Position numbers and translations under genes: made by a program. A stretch of 64,000 nucleotides of DNA, taken from assembly GCA_903772945.1 (NCBI GenBank), contig CAICTM010000016.1:124001-188000 (forward strand), written 5' to 3'. This document shows, piece after piece, positions 42,565-55,300 of this stretch (position 1 is the first letter of the stretch; every line of letters starts with the position of its first letter). This DNA is from Seminavis robusta. Its lineage: Eukaryota; Bacillariophyta; Bacillariophyceae; Naviculales; Naviculaceae. The notes under the pieces are model-generated. The model saw only the letters and a list, made by a program, of their open reading frames with translations, ran no database searches and was not told the origin of the DNA.

Positions 42565-45500
42565 ATGAGCAGCAGCAATCACGGCAAAGACAAAACCTAC
42601 GGCGAGATCGAACCCAATGGGCAAAAGGAAGAGGAATGCAACACTGGTGATATTACTGCTGGTGCCGGAAATGTCAATGGCGTTCGAACATTAGAAGCAG
42701 CAGCTGGAGGAATCGAACACGAGCGATCCATTACGGATGAAAATCGGATCTTATCCTCGCAAGTTGAGACGTCTAGTAGTCCTTCCAAGCAACATTCCCA
42801 TGTCTCAGACGGAAATTCACCAAAGGCGCTAACCAAGGCACGACCGAAATCACCACAAAGGTCCAGAATCCCATCCAGTGCCACCAACGGGAATGTGGCT
42901 GATGACGATGGTGGTGGTGCTCTCGATGAGCTAGACATTATCAAGATTGCAGAAGCACGGGTGAAAGGCGAGTTTTTGACCCCATCATCTCAAGCCAACC
43001 AACAAGTGGCTACAAGCAATGGAGAAGCAGCGTCACCTCGGCCCACAGTGTCAACACTCAGAAGAGGAGGTCGACGAGATCCTCCCAGACCACATCATAG
43101 AATAGGCACCACACAATCGGCCAACCATAACAATAGTCTGGAAGAGGACAGCAACAGCGTGGAATTATCCAAAATTTTGGAAGCAAGGGAACGAGCTCAG
43201 GTGCACCAAAGACAACAGCAGCACACTGACACATCCGGAAATAATCAAGAAACTAGAGTTGCAATTTCTACCATTGCGGCAGCCAGAGACCAGCAAAACT
43301 CAACGCTTGCACCAGGGCTTGCAGGAACTGTGTCGGAAGAAAATCAAAATAGCAGTGACATCCTCAAATTTGTACGCAAGAGGGCAACTGCCGCCAATCA
43401 AGAAGAAAAGCTGGAAGAAGGAACTACTACTTCTCTATACGGCAATCATGTTGGTCAGGCTATAACAAATCAGAGTCCAGTCACCCATGAAAGCCAACCA
43501 GGTGCCTACTCGGGGGCTCCTGGGCTTCCCCCGCAACGGAATCAGAAGGCAAGATTTTCTCAGATAGGCATTGTGGGCACCGCACCAATTTCTTCACCAT
43601 CATTGGAAGGGGGGATAAGTCAAGAATCCACAGAATTCCAATCTACCAACCTGTCGGACAGGCAAGCTGGTTTGATGGTGGCCAATCTTGTTGCCGACCC
43701 AAGCCAGGAGAATCTACAGTTGGCGGAAGAATTACAATCAATCGCTGAGAATAACATTGAAGAGCAAAAAGTTGAGAGGAGTAAGCGTGCCATGCTGAGT
43801 GCATCAAAATGGCTGCTTTTGGGGGTCATTCTCATTGTGGCAGTTGTTCTGGCAGTGGTGCTAGGGACGAGAAACAAGTCAGCAACTATAGCACAAGAAG
43901 CTGTATCTAGTGCACCAACAACATCTGTGATGCCCTCCGTCTCCCCATCATCCATGCCAACTAAGACACTACTGTCATCCAGGTATGATATCAAGGGGCT
44001 TTCAGAAAGTACAGCTGAGTCGATTGGTAGGCCTGGTTCTCCACAACAACAAGCTTATGACTGGACATTTCAACATCCAGAATTTGACGAAATGCCAAAT
44101 TGGCGGAAACTGCAGTTGTTTGCATTGGGAACCTTCTACTTTTCGTTCGAAAATTGGCCAGATGATTACCAGTGGATGGACTACAGCAATACGGAATGTT
44201 CGTGGACCACAAACCTGGATTCACCACATGGAGACAAAAGCTCGGATTTCATTCCAGAAGGGTATTCCAATCGTGCGTGTGAGACTGCATCGTCAGCGTC
44301 CTTCAGTCGACCAAATCCTTTTGCTACCAACTGTGATGAGGAAGGTCATTTCAATTATCTCAAGCTCAGTTTGTTTGGAGTTCATGGGTCCATACCACCG
44401 GAAGTTTTTCTCCTCACTCACCTCACAATATTTGATGTGCGTGAAGCTGGCATAACTGGAACCATCCCTTCGGAGATTGGCATGCTTTCCCTGCTGACAA
44501 ACCTGAACTTACACAGCAATGGGATCTCCGGTACCATCCCATCAGGCATTGGACAGACGAATCTGACTTGGCTCTACTTGCATGGCAATGCCATTTCCGG
44601 CTTCTTGCCATCTGAGTTGGGCCTGTTACCCTTTCTTGAACGCATGGATTTGCAGTTTAACGACATTTCTGGCACAGTACCCGCTGATCTGGGCATTTGT
44701 ACCAGTCTGGTTTGGGTAGATGCCAGAAACAACTATCTGACAGGATTGTCTCCAGAAATTGGCTTATTGACAAGCATGCAGTACTTGTTGCTTCGAGACA
44801 ACACAATCAAGGGAACAATTCCCAGGTAGGTTTCTGTTTACTTGGATGTGCAGACTGCTTTCCGTTGGAGGATTCTTATCAAACCTTGTTATTTCTTCTG
44901 CTGTCCCTATTATAGTGAAATTGGGCTCTTATCTAACTTGGTATATCTCAGCCTTGAGCGAAACTTTATCACAGGAACTTTCCCTTCCACCTTTGATCAG
45001 TCTAGCTTAGATCAAATGGATTTGCAGGGCAATCAACTCTCTGATATCCCAAGCGAGATTGGCCTCCTTGGTAATCAGATTGGACAGCTGGATCTAAGCA
45101 ACAACCTCATACTGACTTTGCCAAGTGAGCTGTTCCTCTTGACAAGCCTTTCTGTGCTTCAGCTTCACGGCAACCGAATAGAGAAATTGCCAAATGAAAT
45201 TGACCAGATGACAAATCTGGAGCCTTGCGACGAATCCATTGATGGTTGGCTGTCATTGTCAAGCAACAAGCTTTCTTCGATACCCTCAGAATTAGGAAGA
45301 CTGACAAACTTGCGGACTTTGACTATGCAAGACAATCAGATCTCATCATTTCCTGATGTGAATTGGTCACACTTGACTAACTTGGCGTCCATCCAGCTCT
45401 CTCACAGCTTGCTGCATTCTACAATTCCATCAGAACTTGGCCTCCTTCAAAAGCTTGTGAAGCTGGATCTGTCAAACAATGCCTTGATTGGGAGCATACC

Positions 45501-46491
45501 TTCAGAGTTGGGGGAGAATGAGGCAACTGTGTATGTATGGAACAACACACTTGGTGGAAATGTTCCACAGGATGCACGATTGTTTCAAACAATTATTTTG
45601 AGAAACAATCAACTAAGTGGGCGGTTGCCATCAGAGCTTTTCCTCTTGACAGCATTGGCAACTCTTGATTTCTCAAACAATTCTATGACAGGACTTGTGA
45701 TGACAGAGTTGGGCAGGCTGACAAGTTTGCAGTTGGTGGATTTTTCATTCAACCAAATCTCTGGTCGAATCCCAACGGAATTTGGGCAGATCTTGACCAC
45801 AGTTCCAGAATACAATTTTACACTGAATGAAGAAGTTGAGCACGTGGAATCCCTCCAAGCACTTGATCTCAGTAACAATCAACTGAGTGGTCACTTGCCA
45901 TCGGAGCTTGGCGTGCTGTCCAGTTTGAGTGTTTTAGACTTGTCATTCAACCAGATTTCTGGTCCAATCCCAACACAATTTGGAAAAATATTGACAACTG
46001 TCCAGTGGTATGACTATGAACAGAGTGCCTGGGATTCACAAGATTTATCCTTACATGCACTAGTTCTGAGCAACAATCTGCTCAGCGGCCCATTGCCATC
46101 TGAGCTTGGCTTGTTGACATCATTGCAAAGGCTTATGCTCAACAACAATCAACTACATGGCTGGTTGCCTTCAGAGCTTGGCCTCTTGACAGAGCTGGAG
46201 ACCTTGGATTTGTCATTCAATGGCCTCACAGGATCCATTCCTAGTGAGCTAGGGAATCTGAATGCCTCTGTCAGCCGAATCATGTTGTCGGGCAACAACT
46301 TTAGTGGCACTCTGCCCCAAAGTTTGTGCCCCTGGTACTGCACACGGCAACAGTGCTCTGTGACAGAGTATGCCACTGATACCAATGGGTCGGTGGTGGT
46401 TGCTGGAGATTGTGGCACCATGGCTGGGTGGGTGGAAGTGGACTGTTCGAATGAATCCCTGCTGGACTGTAGTGTTTGTTATTGTTGGTAA
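42565..46491 (+). CDS. LRR single-pass membrane protein, paralogue of the 10-kb gene (2 exons)
   Basis: Exons 42565-44825 and 44916-46491; the 90-bp GT-AG intron splits the same Ser codon (I-P^S-E-I-G) as in the first LRR gene. 1278 residues: hydrophilic N-terminus with one G-A-L-D-E-L-D-I-I-K-I-A-E-A segment, membrane helix at about 416-435, Ser/Pro/Thr stalk, Trp/Cys-rich cap, LRRs from ~606, and a Cys-rich end (C-P-W-Y-C ... C-S-V-C-Y-C-W). The helix-stalk-cap region and the last ~90 codons are nearly identical to the paralogue, while the N-terminus and central LRRs differ. No kinase. Likely surface or lumenal LRR display; ligand unknown. Confidence 0.9.
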
Positions 46492-46539
46492 CTTGATTTA
46501 TTAGAGGATAAATGTTTAATTTGGGTTGCCCATGCATAC

Positions 46540-46737
46540 ATGGCCTGGCTGACGAACAATCAACTGCAAGGGGCTATTCCCTCCGAGTTGGGCTTGTGGA
46601 CGGCCGTGGATGAGCTTGTTGACAATGCCTTTACGGGAAGCATTCCGACGACCATTTGCAACATTTCGTCGCTGACGTTGTTGCGAGTCGACTGTGACCA
46701 ACTATCGTGTGATTGTGCGCCATATGTCGGTGTTTGA
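46540..46737 (+). pseudogene. LRR 3' relic
   Basis: 65 codons read N-N-Q-L-Q-G-A-I-P-S-E-L-G-L-W, then N-A-F-T-G-S-I-P-T-T-I-C and a C-D-Q-L-S-C-D-C cap. This is the end of an LRR protein of a different subtype from the gene just upstream (cap lacks C-P-W-Y-C). It begins 48 bp after that gene's stop, with no signal or membrane part. Possibly a leftover of a tandem copy. Confidence 0.65.
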
Positions 46738-47059
46738 ATTAGCTAAAGCCACCAGGTAGCCAACCGGTCCCCAAACAAACAATTTCAATGCTCCAGTATG
46801 AGATGGAATCATGGGTGGACGTCTCCATACAGGGCAGCCACAAACAAACACAGCTACAGTAACAACGTCGGTCGCCTGCCTTTGAAACACAAGGATTTAT
46901 CTGGATGGAGCCATGTTCTAGTCTAACCCTGTTAGATAATTGAATTCGCCTTTCTAAATACAGTTCCAAAAGCGGCGACTGAACAAAAGTGTTGCATCAT
47001 TCGTACCGGTGCGGTAGCTAGTACCGGGTTTGCCCCAAGATCCGCGCCGATCTTTGACA

Positions 47060-47169
47060 AAGATCCAAAAGATATACCTTGGAGGTGCGGAATGAATCGA
47101 ATCTTTGAAACGGATTGGATCTTTCTCAAAACCAACAAGATCCGAAAGATACGCCTTAGAGGTGCGAAT
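47060..47169 (+). repeat. Direct repeat, two ~34-bp copies
   Basis: Copies at 47060-47094 and 47137-47169 (aagatcc.aaagata..cctt.gaggtgcg) lie 77 bp apart. The interval between the LRR relic and the ankyrin gene shows no gene. Confidence 0.65.
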
Positions 47170-47725
47170 CGCTACTACCTTGGTTGTTTCAAATTGCACG
47201 TCGAGAGAGTCAGAGAAGTTTCCACCATGAAGATTACTCATGTGCGTTGGCATCAGCCAATTTTCGTGGGTCATTCCCAATGGATCCCGCCCAGAAGAGG
47301 GAGAAACAAAGGAGACTCGACTGGCCCCTGTATGTGTCAACGGCGAGCATGCATAAGCAAAGTAATAGGAGACTGTCGCCGCCACTTCGTTCTTGGAAAG
47401 CTCAGAGGAACTGGAAACATAGGAAAGGCAGGCAAGGTTCTGCGTTTGGCCGTTCGATCGCCGGGGAGCCTTGACGATAAACTTGATTGACAAGGCTTAT
47501 CTTTATCCTTAGTGATGGCATCTAATTTCCAATGAAAAAACAAACAACGGCCAACGAAAAAGAAACACTGTGGCGGCAGGAGGTCTTGCCATTCATGAGG
47601 ACTGAACCCTTGGCTGACCGGCTATCGAACTATTAGCCAGTACAAGTAGTAGGACAAGTTTCAAGGCTGTGAAAGCCTCCTGATTGCTGGCTTTGCCTTC
47701 TAAAGTTGAATCCCCACTTGAGCAG

Positions 47726-49302
47726 ATGAACCATTTGACGGCATCCTTTACTTCTTCCGCCTTTCTGGACGAGACTGCCACTACTCGCGGTGATACTGAT
47801 ACGGATGATGCTTTCTCGGAAGAAAAAAGTTGGCAACGGGCCCACTGTGAAGTGGATCAATTTCTTCGGAATGGCGAATGGCTCGATACTATTATTATAC
47901 ACTCCAACAACTATGATGAAGCACGCGATTATGGCTATTTGCTCGGCTTTATACGGAAACACAACGACTTTAGCGCGCAGCTCTTTGGTGGCTATCGACA
48001 AGATGGACCCGGATCATTTCTGCCCTTTCAGTTTCTGGAAAAGGAACAGCAAAAAAAGGCATATCCCATTGCCTATCTCATTGCCGCTCGAGCGCCTCTC
48101 GAGGTAATTCAAGAAGTCTACCAAATGTATCCTTCCGCCCGACTGCAGCGTCAGGGAGAAGACCAAGGAACCCTTTTACATGTAGCCTGTCGACATGGAG
48201 TCTCCTTGGACGTTCTAGTGTTCTTGCTGGAGAAGAGTCGTCAGGAACATGCCCTCCTGGAAGTGGATCAAAAGGGAAATCTACCACTCCATTATGCGGC
48301 CAAGTGTCGACACTGGCAACAACCACTGGACGTATTCCAGACACTCCTCAACGACCATACGGTAGAGCTCCCAACAAAAGTTCTTCCAGTATTACTAGGA
48401 ACAATTCACTAGGTGTCAGTCCCTTGATGTATGCCCTCAAAAACGATACACTGCCACAGACAGTGATACAACACTTGGTGGCGCACCTACTTCCAGAAAC
48501 CTTTGGGGGAGCCATTCAGTTGTCCGCCAGTGTCATCAATGAGAGTTGTGCCAGGAATCTGGCACACGTGTTGCCAAAACTACTCATCAACCATCATTGC
48601 ATGGAACACACTCATTCACTGGTCTTAAAAAGTTGCAACGTGGACCAGGGAGCCCTGCGCATCATCTTTGCCAGTGCTGTCACAACACCCATATCGGTTT
48701 TGCTAGCCAACTGCAAGGTTCTAGATCATCGGGATGATGACGACGACAACAACAATCATGATGATACTCAAATGACACACGGATCAGCAATCGAAGAACT
48801 CTGCATCGACGACTGCTCCATGAAAGAAGACTGCTTTTTATGGCTGCTGGACTGCATTCAACACACCATGCCCCGTTTGAAGCATTTGACTCTGACGAAT
48901 CCGAGTCGTCTGCTTCGACAAGTCGATATTACCAATTTTGTGGTTTCCATGCTAGTACGAGTGCCAGCCACAACACTGTCGTACTTGTCTATCGATGGAT
49001 TTGCTATTGATTTGAACAAGGCCCTCATTGATACTCTGGCGCATGAAAACACGACAACCTACGTCTGTTACAAGAACAACGTTCACGATCCGCGAGTGCG
49101 GTACTATTCGACGTTGAACCGGTATGGACGATCGATCGCGCAGAATCCAGGAACGACGCGACAGACATTGGTGGCGCTCTTGCATGCCGTTCTTGTGCAA
49201 GAAGATGACAGTCTGGACGAGCTTCTCCGAGCGGCAACTGTCTATGGCCTTTTGAGGGAGTGTCCCATCGTATGGAGTTCTACCGAGGCAGAACAGGAAT
49301 AG
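47726..49302 (+). CDS. Ankyrin-repeat protein with interrupted frame
   Basis: ATG at 47726. The first frame encodes a helical N-terminus and ankyrin repeats (G-T-L-L-H-V-A-C-R-H-G, G-N-L-P-L-H-Y-A-A-K) and stops at 48412. A second frame, open over the same region, continues to 49302 with G-V-S-P-L-M-Y-A-L-K-N, then RNI-like leucine-rich sequence (L-V-L-K-S-C-N-V, I-E-E-L-C-I-D-D-C-S-M). A GT-AG intron at 48362-48459 (98 bp) would join them in phase to 492 residues, but it deletes the ankyrin-like G-V-S-P-L-M-Y-A-L block, which argues for a real frameshift or sequencing error nearby. No membrane segment. Function unknown; a protein-interaction scaffold is likely. Confidence 0.65.
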
Positions 49303-50078
49303 TTTGTGACAACCTTGGCAGCTAGCCAGAATCGAATCAATCAATCCAAGCAAAGAACCCAATTCTGCATCAAACTCTCTACTGTGGTACCATAGTAGGC
49401 ACCACCTTCACGTCCTACCGGTACTGTACCGGTACGCAGCGAGTCCATCCTGTCCTACATGCATGCATGCAGCATGCTACGACCTCGGCTCAACCAACCT
49501 TGGCTGACATTATTGTGGATTTGAATTGAATTGAATCGAATCGAATCATCTTGCTGCTACTCGAAAGAGGAAAAGCAGCTCTTTCTAGCTTTACGTGCCC
49601 GGTGATCAAAATACGAAAACTGCGCCGGGAATAAGCTGTGGTACCGTCCGGAACCGCGATCAAGTTGAGAGACGGGGCTACCGTATGTGCATGTATGATA
49701 CGGCTATAATCTTCACACAAGGCCATTCCCCCAAAGCCATCAGTTGTGTGGTTGCTTTGTTGCTTTGTTGGCTAAAGGGAAGCACGCAATGTCGAGAACG
49801 ACAGATTGCGGGAGTCCAAGAGAAAGGAACAAATCCAATCGCAAACGATGATGGTGATGCTCTGCTTTGAATGAAATAGTTCAAAACAGATTACTTTGGT
49901 ACTGTATTATATTATAGTACTAATAATAGCGATTGTTACAAATAGTCAGAAAAAAGACAGAAAAGAACACCAGATGGTAGGTAGCACAGTAGATTACGTT
50001 ACACAGAGATCTTTGTGACTTGACAAGAGTCCAACTCCAATCAAATCAAATCAAATCAAATCAATCGCTTCGTACATG
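49303..50078. other. Intergenic with (AATCA)n microsatellite
   Basis: No gene seen. Holds gaattgaatcgaatcg-type runs near 49520 and an aatca repeat at 50038-50064, plus two TACCGGTA octamers at 49416 and 49427. Confidence 0.6.
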
Positions 50079-51269
50079 TCAAAAGGTGTTGGTTGTTGTT
50101 TTTGTAGTTGGTTGCGACAATGCCACGGTTCCATCGTGTTCTCGAACAAATGTTTTGACACAGTACCGAATCCAGTAAGGAAGACAGACCCAAATGAGAA
50201 TACCGAGTGGCGCCCACGGGGGATGGTAGTCTTGACGTGCCACGGTAAGCGTGTCACGGTGCCACACCAGCATACCCTTTGGAAATTGGAGTTGCACCCC
50301 CGTGGACAATACCAAACTGAGAATGGATACTCCCAGTAGCATCCACCAACCCGTCAAGATGCGCACGAGTCGATCCAATCGTTGCGTCGTCATAAAGAGT
50401 AGAACAGAAGGAGCATCCCGCAAATCTTCGAGATCGACCATGACGGCAATGGATGCCAGTACATTCGCGACCAATGGAATCCCCAAGGCAATACAGTATC
50501 CGATGCGTCCATCGTCCGCGTGCAGTTGCATGGCGGCGACACTGCCCCACAAGAGCATCGATGCGGGGACGTAGACAGCCCCATATTCCACCACTACGAC
50601 ATACCATCGTTTGGGCCATGTCCAAGAGAATTGTTGTTTAGTTGTAGTAAGTGTGCGTGGAATCTGCAATTCGTGGCGAATCCACACCGAGACAAACCAA
50701 CTCATTCCCAATGTCAGTAAGTGAATATCGTGTCGATAATGACACCACACAATGTAGGCCGTCAGACACCAATGCACCAGTTCGAATCGTTTCCATTGTC
50801 GCATCCACTGTTTTATAGTAGTAGTAGTATTGTCAGTAATGACTGAAGAAGAAGAGGAGGGCCTCTTGGTAGTGAGGTATCTGAACATGCCATAGGAGAG
50901 ATTGCACAAACTGGCAATCAAGAGACAGAGTGGTTCAATCGTCATTTTGCGTTGTGCCAGTGTCGTCTTGATGTGAGACCACGACAACAATACCATCGTC
51001 CATTGAAACAGATTCATCACTTGCGATTCCAATTTGCAGAGGCGAATATTGCTATTGCTATTGGTAGAGAAGGTAGCAGTAGTGCCAATATGGTTTCCAC
51101 GCTGTTGTTTCGGTTGGATATTAGGTGTGTTTCTTCGAGCATTGGCTTGTTGTTGTTGTTGTGGACGTTGCAGAGATACTGACACGCTGGGAAACGTCAC
51201 CAACAGCAGGACCACGAATAAAAGTACATGGACTCGAGGTAGCAACCATTGTTGTCGCTTCGTCCTCAT
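50079..51269 (-). CDS. Polytopic membrane protein of unknown function
   Basis: 396 residues, one exon, ATG at 51269. It begins with a signal-anchor or signal peptide (H-V-L-L-F-V-V-L-L-L-V-T-F-P). A Gln/Asn-rich stretch follows, then about eight hydrophobic segments between residues 85 and 375 (for example P-L-C-L-L-I-A-S-L-C, W-Y-V-V-V-V-E-Y-G-A-V-Y-V-P, W-A-P-L-G-I-L-I-W-V-C-L). Loops are His/Arg/Trp-rich. I recognise no family. The secretory or plastid-type N-terminus points to an endomembrane or plastid-envelope location. Confidence 0.72.
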   Translation of the reverse strand: MRTKRQQWLLPRVHVLLFVVLLLVTFPSVSVSLQRPQQQQQANARRNTPNIQPKQQRGNHIGTTATFSTNSNSNIRLCKLESQVMNLFQWTMVLLSWSHIKTTLAQRKMTIEPLCLLIASLCNLSYGMFRYLTTKRPSSSSSVITDNTTTTIKQWMRQWKRFELVHWCLTAYIVWCHYRHDIHLLTLGMSWFVSVWIRHELQIPRTLTTTKQQFSWTWPKRWYVVVVEYGAVYVPASMLLWGSVAAMQLHADDGRIGYCIALGIPLVANVLASIAVMVDLEDLRDAPSVLLFMTTQRLDRLVRILTGWWMLLGVSILSLVLSTGVQLQFPKGMLVWHRDTLTVARQDYHPPWAPLGILIWVCLPYWIRYCVKTFVREHDGTVALSQPTTKTTTNTF

Positions 51270-52371
51270 CTTCCAATGATGTAGTACTCTAGCTAGTTAG
51301 CAAGGATGATACCATCAAGATACACTGCACTCTCTCCGCAGTGAATGGTAACCCAAAACTGAGGTATCTTATCCCAGACTCCAGAAAGTTATTGATCTCT
51401 TGATTTATTCTGGGTGGTGGTAGCAGATGATCCGAGTGTTGGTTGGAATGAGGCATGGATGGGTCCACGTTGCGAAAGTCTCTCCTGTCATTGCATGTGT
51501 GAGCGAAGGATCTATCGAGGTTCCACCCTGCTTGGACGTTGAACGAATGAGATGCATCTACGGGTTCGGAATGAATTGGCTATTACCATTCTCTCTACCC
51601 GTAGTTGTCATATCATACCGTAGCCAGATTTGGCTTTGCTTTCGCACGGTTTGGTTCTCCACTTCTAACCTCCAAAGAGGAGTAAAATCTGCTTTCGAGG
51701 ACCAAAAAGGACAATCCTTTCCGAATCCGTCGTCAGAACCAATGCTACCGGTACCGCCCACAATTATTGCTAGCCACCAATAGGGCCATCGAGCTTGCGG
51801 TGCAAAGCTCGAAGTTACAACCTACTAGCTTAGCTAGAACTACATGATTGCGGTGGCTTGATGCGTTCGACGCCGCACACACCAGCTAGCTGGAACAGAG
51901 GGCAAGCTCGTACGGGTGCAGCGCCCGTTGGAGGGTGGAATGCAAATTGAAAGTTAAGAATGGATACTCAGCCACAGCCCAGTAGCAAGCCATCGCCTTT
52001 GTCCACCAGCACATCAATGCCACTGGTGCGCTCTACGAGACTCCCGACGGTTCCCTTGATGTGGCTTCTAGCTAACAAAGGAGACGACATGCTTCGTGTC
52101 TTTATTAGTCGTCGCAAGAGCGGAAGTGGCTGGAAGTAAAAGCAGCATGCCAGGGCCTCTTTCTTGAGCAACAACCTGGCTGGAGATGTAAAATGCATGC
52201 AATCGTTCTTGCATCGATTATTAGCTGTAAGTATAGCCCGAAAAATATGTGTACATGTAGGAGGGAAGAATGATCGGAAGTGTGATCAAGCCTTATTGTT
52301 GTTTGTCAAGGCGCAACCGGTGCGAAGCCAGTAGGCATCGGCTTCCTTCTCCGGCTATAGTAGGGAAGGGA
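51270..52371. other. Intergenic, nothing recognised
   Basis: Only short open frames without protein-like sequence. A TACCGGTA octamer lies at 51746. Confidence 0.55.
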
Positions 52372-55300
52372 TCAAATCGAAAACTCGGCATCATCATCGC
52401 AGTCTTCTTTGTTTCCGGCAATGCTGTTTTCTGGCTCCGCTTCTACGATTCCACTATCAAAACTAACACGAGACATAATAATAGCATCCTCATCGGAGCT
52501 TGCCACGGATGATGTGTAGTATTCTGTGTTTCTGGGTGTTTCTTCCTCTGTAGTGTCGAGTGTTTCTTCTGTACCGGTAGGAGCGAGTGGATCTTCTGAA
52601 GGCCATTGCGCCATGGCAGCGGATACATAAGGTTGGATGTCGCTATCCTCCACTGCTGGTGGTGGTGCTTCCGGTGGTGCTTCCGGTTCGTTGTCAATAC
52701 GATCCTCCTGTTCCGCCAATTCTGGCAAATAGTAGTCACCTCGTCCCAGTTTGATACATACGGTAGGTCCTACATAGGACAAGATCACTGGCAACAGCAG
52801 TAAACCATGCGAAACACCCAAGGCAACCATTGCCATGAACATTACAAAAACTGTCTTAATGATTCCACTGCTGCTGAATGCCAATGGAAACACCCCCAGA
52901 CAGGTAGAGAGGCCACCCACTAAGATGGAAGACCCCATGGTTCTCAGAGTGTCCTTGACCTTTTCCTCGCGAGTAGGCATGGTAGATTCATAATAACGGA
53001 GAAGGATGTGCTGACAAGAAAGGATATGTGAGGTTCTGCACATTACATTATTGGCAAGGCCTCCCTGCAACAGCTGTATAACCAGAGCTCAACATACCAT
53101 GATGAAGTCCACCAAGAGACCCACCGAGATCACAAGGCAGATGTAGGTCAAGGGGTTGATGCTGAGCCCGGCAAACTGGAGCGTCCCCAATAGGTCCATG
53201 TAGAGGATACACATAAATGGAAGCACAAAGAGTGCAGCCGTCCAGTGTGGGATGAGGATGAATGCAAGTACGGTAACTGCCACAACACCTGAGGCAGCAG
53301 GATGGGAGGTTGGTTAGTCGCACTGTCAAATAAAGTGTTCAAAGCACATGTTCCCCTAGCTAGTGAACTCACCGGAAACTGTGGTAAACGTAAGCTCAGA
53401 GGGCACATCAGTGTAGAACTCCCAGATGAAATAGATGGGGTCAAATGCGAAAAACTTGAATCTGCCACCACCTTGATTGGCTGGCTGTGCCTCGGCAACT
53501 CTTCGTTGGTCAGCAAGGAAGTCGCTCTGGTCGTTGATGTCATTAAGGTCAATGCCGTTGACAGAAAAGAGACATGAGGAGCCTACAATTTCTCCAGCTT
53601 CATTACGTACAATGTCCTTCCCATAGAGATCGTTGATCTCTGGTACATTCAGCAAGATGTCCAATTTTTCCATGAATGTCAGAGTGCTGTTGTTGCCGAA
53701 AAGAGATGAGTACGCTTGAAAGGCCGGGTCATCCCCATTCAGTAGCTTTTGAAAGTCTGTGACCCAGCAGATTTCTGGGGTGGAATTGACCTGAGGAAGG
53801 TCCCCTAGATCATTCAGGTAGTCGATCATTTGCTGTTGAACTTGGGGGTCAGACTGGTTGACATCCCTAAAGTGTACCAGGATTGGTAGCTTGCGATTGG
53901 AATATAAGTCCATGACATCAAGGTATTCCCCAGCGTAAGACACTTCAGGCAGAAAGTCTGTTGGTTTGAAGTCTTGTCTGAGGAGAGTGGTGCTGTATAT
54001 ACAGACTCCAAACAGCATTAAGAAGGCAATCATAACAATTTTCTTCACCACAGGATGCAGCAGGTGCTCACAATACCAGTTCATGAACCGGTCAACCATT
54101 GGTGCTTCGACATGGTTGGCTACTGGCGAGACATCCTTGTCCATCTCATCCGTGTCAACATCCTCCTTGTCGTGGTTCTTCACTCTGAAGCAAACGCAAC
54201 AGCCTCTTCGATTTGCCGCAATTCGCCTTTCATCCAGTACAAGAATGGCGACAAAGAAGGTTATTTGATAGAGGAAATCAATGCAGATGGTCGGAAAGGC
54301 TGATCAAGAAAAGTTTGGGTTAGTTTTGTCATGGGCTCAGTACAACTTCCTCTGGCTTCCTGTCTGGAGCAAATCTTACCATAAAGACACAGCCATTGAA
54401 TAATGGGGATGCTGGATGTTAATGCTCCCATTACAAACGCCACAGTAGTTGTGATGGTTGTCATGGATATACTCATTCCAGCTTCTTCCATGGTGTCTCG
54501 GATTCGCTCAACAGGATCTTTCGTAGGGTCTGTCCTCAGGAATGCCCCTACGATGATAAAAGTGTCATCGAGGCCAATGCCAAAAATGGCAAACGGTAGG
54601 ATGGAAGTCATGCTGGTAAACGGCAACCCGATGATAAAGACAAGCCCAAACCCACTCATGATAGAAAGAAGAATTGTGACGACCGATCCGATGCCAAGCA
54701 GTGCTCGAGACTGGATGATATCTCTGCGACAGAAAACCATGCACGTGAATGCCGCCATAATGGCAAACACACAGGGGATTAAGGGTACGTCATTCGCGAT
54801 GGCTCTGGTCACTTCATCCGAAATAGAACGGAAGGCATAAAGCTCTAGTCGGTAAGGCTGGTCTTCTCCCTGAGCTGCCCATTCGTCTTTGATAGGCTGT
54901 AGCAGATTGATCATTTTCAGCTCAAAAGCTTCAGTCTCTCCATTGGACCACTCTGGGATCTCGATAAGACTAGTGATAGCTTGAGCAAACGTGATGAGAG
55001 AATTGTTCGTTTGGTTGTGCCCGTCGACGACCTCCCATTGTAGCTTTCCAATAAAGAGGTCATGTGGGAAGGGGGCTCCGTCCAAAGATTCTTGGGATAA
55101 AGTCTGAATCACCGCCTCATCAGATCCTTGTGTTTGCTCTTCGAACAACGTCACATTGTGGTTCCAGAACCTGGTTGGACCAGGAATCCGGCAGCCCTCA
55201 TTGTCCCCATTTTCACCCGCACAGATGGTCTCATAACCGTCGATATTCCGGACCATGTCTGTGACTTGGAAGACTCGTCTCATAGCTTCATAGGTCATGA

